This document shows, in pieces, positions 1 through 8,094 of a stretch of 47,765 nucleotides of DNA. Source of the stretch: Chloracidobacterium sp. GTDB lineage: Bacteria; Acidobacteriota; Blastocatellia; Pyrinomonadales; Pyrinomonadaceae. Each line of letters begins with the position of its first letter. Positions within the stretch are counted from its first letter, which is position 1. Both the position numbers and the translations under genes were made by a program. The notes beneath the pieces were generated by a model. The model saw only the letters and a list, made by a program, of their open reading frames with translations, did not search any database and had not been told where the DNA came from. The stretch covers positions 1 to 47,765 of the forward strand of contig JANYIL010000079.1 in NCBI GenBank assembly GCA_025362075.1. The letters are read 5' to 3'.

Positions 1-1377
1 GTTGACGACGAGCAAAGTTATCGCCAGTTGTTGACCCTTGTTTTCGAAGAACAGGGCAACACTATCCGCACGGCCATGAATGGCCGGCAGGCATTAGCTG
101 CGCTCGATGAAGCTCCGGCTGACATTATAATTTCCGACGTCAAGATGCCTGACATGGACGGTATCGAGATGCTCCGCGCGGTGCGCGAAACGCTGCCGGA
201 TGTCGGTGTTATCCTGATGACCGCCTTTGCATCGGTCGAAACGGCCCGCGAAGCGTTTAAGCTCGGAGCCGACGATTTTATACAAAAACCCTTCGACGTC
301 GAAGAATTAAAGCTGATCGTCCGCAAGACGCTTGAAAAGCAGGCGCTGATCAACGAAAACCGCGCGTTCAAACGCGCTCAGCGCGAACGCGGCAGCGTCA
401 AGAACATTGTCGGCACATCGGCCAAGATGAACGCCATTTTTCAGATGATCGAAACGGTTGCCGAGGTACAGTCGACCATCCTTATCACCGGCGAAAGCGG
501 TACCGGCAAGGAATTGGTCGCCCGGGCGATCCACGACCTCAGCCCGCGGGCCGAAAAGCCTTTTATCTCGATCAATTGCGGTGCGTTTACCGAAACGCTA
601 CTCGAATCGGAGTTGTTCGGCTACATCAAAGGCGCGTTCACCGGTGCGAACGCAAACCGCAAGGGCCTCTTTGAGGCGGCCCATGGTGGCACGATCTTTC
701 TCGACGAAATAGGTGAAATGTCACCGGCGATGCAGGTCAAACTGCTGCGCGTGCTGCAGGAACGCCGCGTCCGGCCCGTCGGGGCCCACGACGAATTGGC
801 GATCGATTCCCGCGTCATCGCGGCAACCAACCGCGATTTAAAACAGATGAGCGGCGACGGCTCGTTTCGCGAAGACCTCTTCTATCGGATTTCGGTGATC
901 CCGATCCATCTCCCCCCGCTTCGCGAGCGGACCGAGGATATTGCCGATCTGATCGATCACTTTGTCAAAAAGTTTTGTGATCAAGCGGGAAAGGATCTCA
1001 CGATATCCCCTAAAGCGATTCAACTGCTCGAAAACTATGCATGGCACGGTAACGTCCGCGAACTCGAACACACGATCGAGCGTGCCGTCGCGCTCGAACG
1101 CTCGAACGAGATACAGCCCGAACAGCTGCCCGATCATATTACGAATTACAATCCGCAGCGAATCAATGCGGAGTTTAGCCTCCCCGACTCTGGCATCAAC
1201 CTCGTCACCCACCTCGAGAATTTAGAAAAAACCTATGTCGTTGAGGCCCTGCGGACAACCGCAGGAAACCAGACAAAGGCCGCCGAATTACTCCAAATGC
1301 CAGTCCGGTCGCTCAGGCACCTTCTGGACAAACACAGCGTCCGTTCGCTCTCCGCTCAAATGCGGGGATCGGACTAA
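1..1377 (+). CDS. pilR: Sigma-54-dependent response regulator, PilR-like (5' end cut by window edge)
   Basis: NtrC-class transcription activator; the reading frame is open from base 1, so the first few codons lie outside the window. Counting from the first visible codon there is a receiver domain (acidic pair at codons 2-3, phospho-acceptor Asp about 46 in DVKMPD), an AAA+ domain with Walker A GESGTGKE (about 164-171), the sigma-54 contact loop GAFTGA (about 211-216) and Walker B FLDEIGE (about 233-239), and a Fis-type helix-turn-helix near the C-terminus (NQTKAAELLQMPVRSLRHLL). It should be phosphorylated by a sensor kinase, probably encoded just upstream, and activate RNA polymerase-sigma-54. 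The adjacent pilin genes, one behind a -24/-12 promoter, support a PilR role. The family call is firm; the pilR name rests on context. Confidence 0.93.
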   Translation, partial: VDDEQSYRQLLTLVFEEQGNTIRTAMNGRQALAALDEAPADIIISDVKMPDMDGIEMLRAVRETLPDVGVILMTAFASVETAREAFKLGADDFIQKPFDVEELKLIVRKTLEKQALINENRAFKRAQRERGSVKNIVGTSAKMNAIFQMIETVAEVQSTILITGESGTGKELVARAIHDLSPRAEKPFISINCGAFTETLLESELFGYIKGAFTGANANRKGLFEAAHGGTIFLDEIGEMSPAMQVKLLRVLQERRVRPVGAHDELAIDSRVIAATNRDLKQMSGDGSFREDLFYRISVIPIHLPPLRERTEDIADLIDHFVKKFCDQAGKDLTISPKAIQLLENYAWHGNVRELEHTIERAVALERSNEIQPEQLPDHITNYNPQRINAEFSLPDSGINLVTHLENLEKTYVVEALRTTAGNQTKAAELLQMPVRSLRHLLDKHSVRSLSAQMRGSD

Positions 1378-1459
1378 TAAAGTCTTTTGCCTTTTTTCAA
1401 AAGGTATAATCCACAAACAAACCATCCATTCCAGCCCACCTGGAAACCCCACTAAAATT

Positions 1460-1966
1460 ATGAAAAACAATAAAGCAGGCTTTTCGCTCATCGAGTTACT
1501 TATCGTCGTTGTCGTAATCGGCATTATCGCGGCAATCGCGGTGCCGGGCTTTTTGGCGTCTCGCCGGAGCGCCAACGAAGGGTCAACCATTTCCGCGCTC
1601 AGAATACTCCACGAGGCGCAGATGACATATGCATCAAGCTATGGCAGAGGCGACTATGCCGGTGACATCGGTGCCGGAACCCTTACCGCCTTTAATATCC
1701 TTTCGGGCTATAAGTTCGTTGACGACGTGCTGGGCAGCGGCAGCAAGAGCGGTTTTAATTATGTGGGCGGACGCGAGGCCTCGTCGTCAAGCAGCTCGGC
1801 TCAATTTTTTGTTTCCGCGATTCCCATTTCACCGGATCCGATCGTGGGAACCGGCATTCATCGCTTTGGTATCTCGACCGATGGCGTACCGCGAACCGAT
1901 CTGACCGTCGGCTCACACTATATAAATGCGGCGGATGCGGCGGCCGCACCGGCAATGAATAATTAG
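1460..1966 (+). CDS. Type IV pilin-like protein, first paralogue
   Basis: 168-aa prepilin with a short basic leader, a prepilin-peptidase site (Gly before FSLIELL), Glu at mature position 5 and a long hydrophobic helix (IVVVVIGIIAAIAVPGF). The C-terminal head is Ser/Gly/Ala rich and has no cysteine pair. The ATG at 1460 is chosen because it gives the canonical leader; the frame is open further upstream, but that would place about 75 residues before the leader. It is the same length as the next gene and shares stretches such as SRRSANEG, QMTYAS and GDYAG. Only 82 bp separate it from the regulator; a TATAAT box lies at 1405-1410 with a poor -35, and no -24/-12 element is seen. It could be a minor or alternative pilin. 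Confidence 0.9.
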   Translation: MKNNKAGFSLIELLIVVVVIGIIAAIAVPGFLASRRSANEGSTISALRILHEAQMTYASSYGRGDYAGDIGAGTLTAFNILSGYKFVDDVLGSGSKSGFNYVGGREASSSSSSAQFFVSAIPISPDPIVGTGIHRFGISTDGVPRTDLTVGSHYINAADAAAAPAMNN

Positions 1967-1989
1967 CCGCAAACAAGCGGTTTTTGTTT
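1967..1989 (+). terminator. Short hairpin terminator after first pilin
   Basis: CCGC (1967-1970), a 6-nt loop and GCGG (1977-1980), followed by a T-rich tail TTTTTGTTT. The stem is short, so efficiency may be modest. It separates the two pilin transcription units. Confidence 0.55.
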
Positions 1990-2142
1990 GGTTAATGACA
2001 TTTATTGTCAGAGGCCGGTTGCCAAAAACTGTGATTTAGGCCTCCCAATACTCTCCCTTCACCCGTCCCCACACATTTCCCTCATCCACTAAAACATTGT
2101 AATTAAAGGGATTAGCCGCCTCTTACTGTGTTTAATATTAAA

Positions 2143-2158
2143 TGGCACGGCGCTTGAT
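2143..2158 (+). promoter_or_regulatory. Sigma-54 (-24/-12) promoter of second pilin
   Basis: TGGCACG, four bases, then TTGAT matches the consensus TGGCACG-N4-TTGCW except A for C in the -12 element. The spacing is exact. It lies 64 bp upstream of the second pilin ATG and less than 1 kb downstream of a GAFTGA-containing activator gene. Confidence 0.82.
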
Positions 2159-2222
2159 ATAGCACTAGTGGCCTGGGAAAGGTACATAGATTTTCAAAAT
2201 ACTTAGGAGATTGTGAATTAGA

Positions 2223-2729
2223 ATGAAAAATCAGAAAGGTTTCTCGCTTATCGAACTTTTAATCGTCGTTGTGATTATCGGCATCATCGCCGCTATCGCT
2301 ATCCCCAACTTGCTTGCGGCACGTCGTTCAGCTAACGAAGGCACTGCCGTTTCGGCCATGCGCACTCTGCATGGAGCTCAGATGACCTATGCCTCGACCT
2401 ATGGTCAGGGCGACTATGCCGGTGCCGTGGCGCAGGGCGTTACTTCGCTGTCGCAGATGGCGGGAACAATCGGCCTGATCGATAGCGTTTTGGGATCGGG
2501 AACGAAATCGGGTTACGCTTTTGTTGGCGGCAAGATTCTGAGAGGTCCGGCTGCTGCTGCTCAGTTTTACTTCTCGGCGGTTCCGAGTAGTACAGCTGCG
2601 ATCACCGCAACGGGAACGCGTAAATTCGGCATCGCGACTGAAGGTGTCATTATGGCTGATTCAGTGGCACCGACGGCTCACTATGCCGACAACGCCGCGG
2701 TCGCAGCCGGCACTCCGCTTGCTAACTAA
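2223..2729 (+). CDS. pilA: Type IV major pilin, second paralogue
   Basis: 168-aa prepilin: leader MKNQKG, cleavage before FSLIELL, Glu5 in the mature protein, hydrophobic helix IVVVIIGIIAAIAIPNLL, then an Ala/Gly-rich head without a cysteine pair. It is cleaved and N-methylated by prepilin peptidase and polymerised as a type IV pilus (family knowledge). AGGAG about 13 bases upstream is a somewhat distant ribosome site. The sigma-54 promoter in front and strong terminator behind make it a monocistronic, highly controlled unit, so this is the better candidate for the major pilin. Its sequence is closer to canonical pilins (IPNLLAARRSANEGTAV) than the first paralogue. Confidence 0.93.
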   Translation: MKNQKGFSLIELLIVVVIIGIIAAIAIPNLLAARRSANEGTAVSAMRTLHGAQMTYASTYGQGDYAGAVAQGVTSLSQMAGTIGLIDSVLGSGTKSGYAFVGGKILRGPAAAAQFYFSAVPSSTAAITATGTRKFGIATEGVIMADSVAPTAHYADNAAVAAGTPLAN

Positions 2730-2751
2730 CACCTAATACTTCTCCCCTTTT

Positions 2752-2798
2752 GCGGGGCTGTCTGGAACACGCTTCCAGACAGCTCCGCTCTTTTTTGT
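2752..2798 (+). terminator. Strong rho-independent terminator of pilA
   Basis: A 16-bp stem (2752-2767 with 2773-2788, one G-T wobble) around a 5-nt loop, followed by TCTTTTTTG. One of the strongest terminators in the window, as expected for a highly expressed pilin. Confidence 0.9.
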
Positions 2799-2951
2799 CA
2801 TTCCCTGCTTATTAGCGTACATGCTCTGGAGAGCCATTGACGGGAGGCCCCGTCAGTTCCCCTGTTAGTATAAATTGTGCAAAATCGTGGTAGACTATAT
2901 TTGATTGTTCGCCGAGATCTTCGCCCGAACAACAATCACGAAATTATTTCA

Positions 2952-3746
2952 ATGGCCGCTGAAGGGTTACGTTTTCCATCGCGAATTTTGACCATTTCAA
3001 AGAACGCCTTTCGCGAGGCGGTCCGCGACCGTATTCTCTATAACCTTATCCTTTTCGTACTTCTTATCACCGCGAGCGCCGTGTTTTTAGGCGAACTTTC
3101 GGCTGGGCAAGAGGCCCGCGTGATCGTAAATCTGGGTTTGAGCTCGACGCTCATTTTCGGAGCATTTATCTCGATCTTTGTCGGTGTTTCGCTCGTTTGG
3201 AAAGAGATCGAAAAACGCACAGTTTACTCGATCTTTTCAAAACCCGTCGGCCGAGGCGAATTCATAGTAGGCAAGTATCTAGGCCTTTGCGGTACGCTGT
3301 TTGTCAATGTCGCGGTCATGGGCGTCGGCGTTTCCCTGGCATTATTGTATGTGCAGGGCGGGAGTCTCGTTTTGCAAATATGGCCGACGGTCGCGTTGAT
3401 ATTTCTCGAACTCACGATCCTGACGGCCGTCGCGATAATGTTCTCATCCTTCTCGACGCCGGCGTTGTCCGCCCTTTTGACATTTTTCATCTTTGTCATC
3501 GGCCATTTTAGCTCATCGCTCCGCGACCTTGCACAGCAAATGGGTTCGGCAACGGCACGCGTCGTTTTTGATGCCATTTATTATATTCTGCCAAATCTCT
3601 CGCATTTTAGTTTTATTACCGAGAGCTCCAATGGCATGACGCCGCCACCGGCAATGATCGGCGGTTCGCTGCTTTACGCTCTCATCTATGACGTGATTCT
3701 CCTCACCATCACGGTTGTCATTTTTAACCGGCGAAATTTCAAATGA
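2952..3746 (+). CDS. ABC-2 type transporter permease, PilI-like
   Basis: 264-aa polytopic membrane protein. An N-terminal amphipathic stretch (ISKNAFREAVRDRILYN) is followed by about six hydrophobic helices, and a cytoplasmic-loop motif EIEKRTVYSIFSKPVGRGEF is typical of ABC-2/NosY-type permeases. The start at 2952 (MAAEGLRF) gives the normal family N-terminus; a GTG at 2877 would add 25 polar residues. It overlaps the next gene by 4 bp (ATGA), so translation is probably coupled. The matching ATPase is four genes downstream at 8095. In Myxococcus xanthus an ABC transporter (PilGHI) encoded next to pilA is needed for pilus biogenesis; location and architecture suggest this is the equivalent permease. 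The transported substrate is unknown. Confidence 0.85.
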   Translation: MAAEGLRFPSRILTISKNAFREAVRDRILYNLILFVLLITASAVFLGELSAGQEARVIVNLGLSSTLIFGAFISIFVGVSLVWKEIEKRTVYSIFSKPVGRGEFIVGKYLGLCGTLFVNVAVMGVGVSLALLYVQGGSLVLQIWPTVALIFLELTILTAVAIMFSSFSTPALSALLTFFIFVIGHFSSSLRDLAQQMGSATARVVFDAIYYILPNLSHFSFITESSNGMTPPPAMIGGSLLYALIYDVILLTITVVIFNRRNFK

Positions 3747-4687
3747 AAAACGGTTCGACAATCTCAAAATCCGTCCTGCCCGCCCTGATACTGATCGCCG
3801 GATTTGCGGCGATCACATGGCTGAGCGGCTTCATCGAACGAAACCGCCCGCCGCTGCCCGAAGGTTACGGGGACACCGATCTCCGCATGAACGGCTCGCG
3901 GTTGAAGGGGTTTGCACTAGGCACCGAAGGACTTATTGCCGACTGGTACTTTATGCGTTCGCTACAGTATATAGGCGGTAAAATAGAAAACAGCAAAACC
4001 GAAACGATCAATATAGACGATCTTAGCGACTTGAATCTACGACTACTGTACCCGCTCCTAAACAACGCAACCGATCTCGACCCGCATTTTATCGGTGCCT
4101 ACACTTACGGAGCTTTGATTCTGCCAGCTGTTGACAAGGAAAAAGCTATCGAGCTAACGACGAAAGGAATTGCGAGAAATCCGGATTCGTGGCGCTTGTA
4201 TCAGCATCTTGGCTACATATATTGGAAACTGCACCGTTATGATAAGGCGACCGAAACTTATCAGAAAGGCTCGGAAATCGCTGGGGCACAGCCGTTTATG
4301 AAACTGATGGCCGCGTCAATGCAGGCTGACGGCGGCAGCCGCGACACAGCTCGTTCGATATATCAGCAGATGCTCGATAGTTCGGACGACGAACAGATAC
4401 GCTCAACCGCAGTTGGCCGCCTGGCCGAACTCAAGTGGTTCGACGAGCGGGATGCTGTCGACAAAGAGCTGGCGGCATTTAAGGAAAGAAACGGCCACTG
4501 CGCGGCGGCCCTGAGCGAAATATGGCCGGAATTATCGAGAGTCAGGTTGCCTGCCATCAATGAATTTACCGTCGACAAGGCCAATCGGCTGGTAGACCCG
4601 ACCGGTGCTCCCTATCTCCTCGACAGAGACAACTGCAGGGTCACACTCGACCGGGAGCATACCGGGCTGCCGCGCCCGACCAATTGA
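3743..4687 (+). CDS. Membrane-anchored TPR protein of the pilus/ABC operon
   Basis: 314 aa. One N-terminal hydrophobic segment (VLPALILIAGFAAITWLSGF, about residues 11-30) followed by a hydrophilic region, GTEGLIADWYFMRSLQYIGGK, and tetratricopeptide-like helices around residues 100-240 (for example WRLYQHLGYIYWKLHRYDKATETYQKG). Probably anchored in the inner membrane with the TPR domain outside the cytoplasm, serving as a scaffold. It overlaps the permease gene by 4 bp and the following gene by 1 bp, so it belongs to the same operon. It may be the functional counterpart of PilG, but I cannot show homology from the sequence alone. Confidence 0.75.
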   Translation: MKNGSTISKSVLPALILIAGFAAITWLSGFIERNRPPLPEGYGDTDLRMNGSRLKGFALGTEGLIADWYFMRSLQYIGGKIENSKTETINIDDLSDLNLRLLYPLLNNATDLDPHFIGAYTYGALILPAVDKEKAIELTTKGIARNPDSWRLYQHLGYIYWKLHRYDKATETYQKGSEIAGAQPFMKLMAASMQADGGSRDTARSIYQQMLDSSDDEQIRSTAVGRLAELKWFDERDAVDKELAAFKERNGHCAAALSEIWPELSRVRLPAINEFTVDKANRLVDPTGAPYLLDRDNCRVTLDREHTGLPRPTN

Positions 4688-6435
4688 TGGAAACGACCGA
4701 CAAACCAGACGTTGCCCCCGGGCAAGTCCCGGCCGAACGCTCGGATACGATCGAGATCACCGGTCTCTCGACGCGTCTGTCGATCCTCATTATTCTGCTG
4801 GTGGTTGCTGCCCTCATACTGCCGATAGCCTTTATGGGGATCCCGGACGGCTACGATCTTATGCAGCACGTCCGATTTGCCGCCTCGTATCATGACGCTA
4901 TAGTTTCGGGCGAGATTATGCCCAAATGGGCCGGAGGCGATAATTTCGGTTTTGGCAGTATCGGCATCCGGTATTATCCGCCGCTCGCGTATTGCGGCCT
5001 TGCTTTAACGCGGATCGTGACAGGCAGTTGGTACGACAGCTTTTGGATAACGTCATTCTTTTGGATGGCCCTCGGCAGCTTTGGCGTCTATGCGTGGTTG
5101 AAAGAGTGGACGACAAATACGTTAGCGACGGCGGCGGCGATTGCCTATGCGATCGTGCCGTATCACACTTTCCAAATCTATCAGGCCGTACTCTACTCGG
5201 AATTTGCAGCGTCGGGCATTTTGCCGTTCTGCTTCCTGTTTCTTACGCGGGTCTGTAACCGGCGACGGTGGATCGACGCCGTTCTCTTTTCCGTAGCCTA
5301 CTCGTCGCTGATACTCACACACATACCGTCGGCCATAATCGCGACTATCTCGCTTGCCGTTTATGGCCTCGTGATCGTCGACTGGAAAAAATTCGTCGAT
5401 ACCGCCCTTAAACTTGGTGCGGCCTTTGTTCTTACCGGTTTGTCAGTCGCTTTTCATCTTGCAAAAGCGATGCCTGAGATCGAGTGGGTAAAACACAATT
5501 CACCTCAATTCTTCGCGAGCGGCTATTACGACTACAAAACGTACCTGTTTCCGATCTATTTCAGTGCCACATGGACAAAGTACGTCGAAAAAATGCTGTG
5601 GCACTATGATTCGATTGTGCTGCTGACGCTATTGTTTCTGCTTGCGACGCTGGCCGCGTATCTCTTTACAAAGAAAGAGACCGGGATCCGAGCGATCGGG
5701 TCAAAATTGGTTCCGGCTGTCATGATCACCGGCGGATTCGCCCTCGTGATGCTGTCAGTCACGAGCACGACGATCTGGCATTCCATATCGTTTCTCCAGA
5801 AGATCCAGTTTCCGTGGCGGTGGCTGTCGGTAGCGTCGCTGATGGGCGCGGCGGGTTTTGCCTTTGCATTGCCGTTTTTGGTTGTAAAGGGCCGGAATAT
5901 CTCTCGTTTGCGAGGTTATGCGGTCGTTGCATTCGTTCTGATAATTCTGCTCGATGATGTCTCGCAAAACGTGATTCCGTCGGTGCCACTGTCACGCGAA
6001 GTTTTCGGGCAAAAGATCGAAAAAATGTACGATGAAGAGGCCTGCGACTGCTGGTGGCCGATCTGGGCCCAACGCGAAGCCTTTGACCGCCGCACACAAG
6101 CCGACGCCGGCGAACGGAAAACGACGATAACCGAATGGAAAGACGCATCGCGAAAAATAGATGCCACCCCCGGCACAACGCCGGAGATGAGACTGGCAAC
6201 CTTTTATCATCCATACTGGAAGGCGACCGTAAACGGCGCAGAAACGCCCGTCGGCCGCAGCAATGACGGTTCGATCGTAGTGCCACTGCCGGCCGAGGCT
6301 GCGAGCATCGCGATCAACTTCACCGAACCCCGCTTTTTGATGCCGGTCGAGTTGCTGTCTCTTTTTACATGGATCGCATTACTGGTCTATCTGGCTGGGT
6401 ACCTCGTAATGAGGTTCAAACGCCCTTTGCAATAA
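4687..6435 (+). CDS. GT-C-like polytopic membrane protein (PTPS_related family), copy 1
   Basis: 582 aa with about 10-12 hydrophobic segments. The first extracytoplasmic loop has GYDLMQHVRFAASYHDAIVS and GFGSIGIRYYPPLAY, characteristic of membrane proteins annotated as 6-pyruvoyl-tetrahydropterin synthase-related; despite that name they look like GT-C fold glycosyltransferases. A C-terminal soluble segment carries EEACDCWWPIWAQREAF and TFYHPYWKATVNG. The ATG at 4687 overlaps the upstream stop (TGATG). The next gene is a clear paralogue. Location in a pilin/ABC operon suggests lipid-linked sugar transfer, perhaps to pilin; that is inference, and donor and acceptor are unknown. Confidence 0.78.
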   Translation: METTDKPDVAPGQVPAERSDTIEITGLSTRLSILIILLVVAALILPIAFMGIPDGYDLMQHVRFAASYHDAIVSGEIMPKWAGGDNFGFGSIGIRYYPPLAYCGLALTRIVTGSWYDSFWITSFFWMALGSFGVYAWLKEWTTNTLATAAAIAYAIVPYHTFQIYQAVLYSEFAASGILPFCFLFLTRVCNRRRWIDAVLFSVAYSSLILTHIPSAIIATISLAVYGLVIVDWKKFVDTALKLGAAFVLTGLSVAFHLAKAMPEIEWVKHNSPQFFASGYYDYKTYLFPIYFSATWTKYVEKMLWHYDSIVLLTLLFLLATLAAYLFTKKETGIRAIGSKLVPAVMITGGFALVMLSVTSTTIWHSISFLQKIQFPWRWLSVASLMGAAGFAFALPFLVVKGRNISRLRGYAVVAFVLIILLDDVSQNVIPSVPLSREVFGQKIEKMYDEEACDCWWPIWAQREAFDRRTQADAGERKTTITEWKDASRKIDATPGTTPEMRLATFYHPYWKATVNGAETPVGRSNDGSIVVPLPAEAASIAINFTEPRFLMPVELLSLFTWIALLVYLAGYLVMRFKRPLQ

Positions 6436-8090
6436 TGCTCGGAAAGAAATTCAGCAATTATGTCCTTATAGCCGCGTTTTCGGTGATCGTAATGATGCCC
6501 GCGTATCTCGGCGGGATACCGATCGCCAACGACCAGTCGCAGCACTATCAATTTGCCGGTACCGTCTACGATGCGATTGTAAGCGGTAACATCTACCCGA
6601 GTCTTTCGGGCGAGACAAATCATGGATTCGGCGACGTGGGCATCCGGTTTTATCCGCCGCTGACCTCCTATTGCCTCTCGCTCATTTACTTGGTCGTGCG
6701 GGACTGGTATTTCGCGAGCTTGATCGCGTTTACGCTCGTGTTTTTTTTCGGGGCCGCGGGCGTTTATCTGTGGGCAAAAGACGAACTTGGTCCGACCCAA
6801 GCCCTGATCGCGGCGTTGATCTACACGCTGGCGCCCTATCACCTCAATCAGATCTATAACAATTTTCTGCTCGCCGAATTTTTTGCAACGGCGATTATTC
6901 CCTTCTGCTTTCTATTTTTGACACGCGTGTGCCGCGACGGGCGTTGGATAAACGTCGCGGGTTTGACCGCCACTTACGCGTTGCTCATCCTGACGCACCT
7001 GCCAATGACGATCCTGTGTTCGCTGGCGATGGGAATGTATGCCCTTTTCCTTCTCAAAAAGCCCGGCATTTTAAGCACCATCTCAAAGCTCGTCGGGAGT
7101 GTAGTTGCAGCGCTGTTAATGACCTCGTTTTACTGGTCGCGGTGGGTGCCGGAGCTCGAATTGATTAAACATTCGACCTCGAAATATTTTTCCTCGACGT
7201 GGGATTACAGCTCTAACTTTCTGCTGCGGCCGTCGTATTTTACGGACATTGCGAACGATTCGTCCAATCTCTGGTTCGCGGACGCGATACTTATCGTCAC
7301 GCTCCTTATTATGGTGCCGACCGCGATCTATTTGATTCGCAAGAGGCTCGAAACATCGCGTTTCCTCGTAGCGGTCACCGCTGTTTTGATCTTATCGATT
7401 CTAATGACCACTCCTGTCACCTCGGTTATATGGGACAATGTGGGCGTTCTGCAAAAGATGCAGTTCCCTTCGCGTTGGCTGGTGGTCGTATCGCTGTTTG
7501 GCTCGGCGTTCGCGGCCATCGGCATTGCGAAAGCAGCCGCGACCGTGAACGAGGGCAAAAACGCTCTCGTAACCGTGGGCCTCGGCATCGTGCTCACGGT
7601 ATTTTTCTTTGCCGCGGTCTTTGTGCCAAAAGGGGCGGCATACAGATCGCGCGCGGCCCTAAATACCGAGATGGCCGGGCTGATCAATTCCGAAGCATGC
7701 GAATGCTGGTGGCCGATTTGGGCGGACCGGGCGGCGTTTTCCCAGCCCGACCGTGTAACCGCAATGAATCGAAATACCCGAATCGCATTGTGGTCAGCGA
7801 CCGAAAAGCGATTTAAGATAGATGCCGGCGACGCGGGGCGGGCGGGCGTCAACACGTTTTACTATCCCCGATGGGAGGCAACGGTCAACGGATCTGCGGT
7901 TCCGGTCAACATTGGCCCATCGGGAACGATCTCGCTTCCGATACCGGCAGAGACGGCGGATGTCGATCTTATATTTCGCGAGCCGCCGTATGTAATGGCC
8001 ACCAACATCGCCTCGATCTCGGCGTGGGGGATATTGTTAGCCTTTGCCGTCATATTGCTGGTAAAATCGCGAAAGACCGCAAAACTTTAA
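6435..8090 (+). CDS. GT-C-like polytopic membrane protein (PTPS_related family), copy 2
   Basis: 551 aa, a tandem paralogue of the preceding protein. It keeps the same first-loop pattern (NDQSQHYQFAGTVYDAIVSG, GFGDVGIRFYPPLTS), the hydrophobic core, and the C-terminal motifs EACECWWPIWADRAAF and TFYYPRWEATVNG. The ATG at 6435 overlaps the upstream stop (TAATG); longer in-frame starts inside copy 1 would add 22 residues not seen in copy 1. The two copies differ throughout, so this is an old duplication, and the retained motifs suggest both are functional. Probably an inner-membrane glycosyltransferase working in the same pathway as copy 1. Confidence 0.78.
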   Translation: MLGKKFSNYVLIAAFSVIVMMPAYLGGIPIANDQSQHYQFAGTVYDAIVSGNIYPSLSGETNHGFGDVGIRFYPPLTSYCLSLIYLVVRDWYFASLIAFTLVFFFGAAGVYLWAKDELGPTQALIAALIYTLAPYHLNQIYNNFLLAEFFATAIIPFCFLFLTRVCRDGRWINVAGLTATYALLILTHLPMTILCSLAMGMYALFLLKKPGILSTISKLVGSVVAALLMTSFYWSRWVPELELIKHSTSKYFSSTWDYSSNFLLRPSYFTDIANDSSNLWFADAILIVTLLIMVPTAIYLIRKRLETSRFLVAVTAVLILSILMTTPVTSVIWDNVGVLQKMQFPSRWLVVVSLFGSAFAAIGIAKAAATVNEGKNALVTVGLGIVLTVFFFAAVFVPKGAAYRSRAALNTEMAGLINSEACECWWPIWADRAAFSQPDRVTAMNRNTRIALWSATEKRFKIDAGDAGRAGVNTFYYPRWEATVNGSAVPVNIGPSGTISLPIPAETADVDLIFREPPYVMATNIASISAWGILLAFAVILLVKSRKTAKL

Positions 8091-8094
8091 GCCT

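Noticed and set aside
1235..1459. Longer start for the first pilin inside the regulator gene
   Set aside because: It would put about 75 residues before the prepilin leader, which prepilin peptidase does not process; the ATG at 1460 gives the canonical leader.
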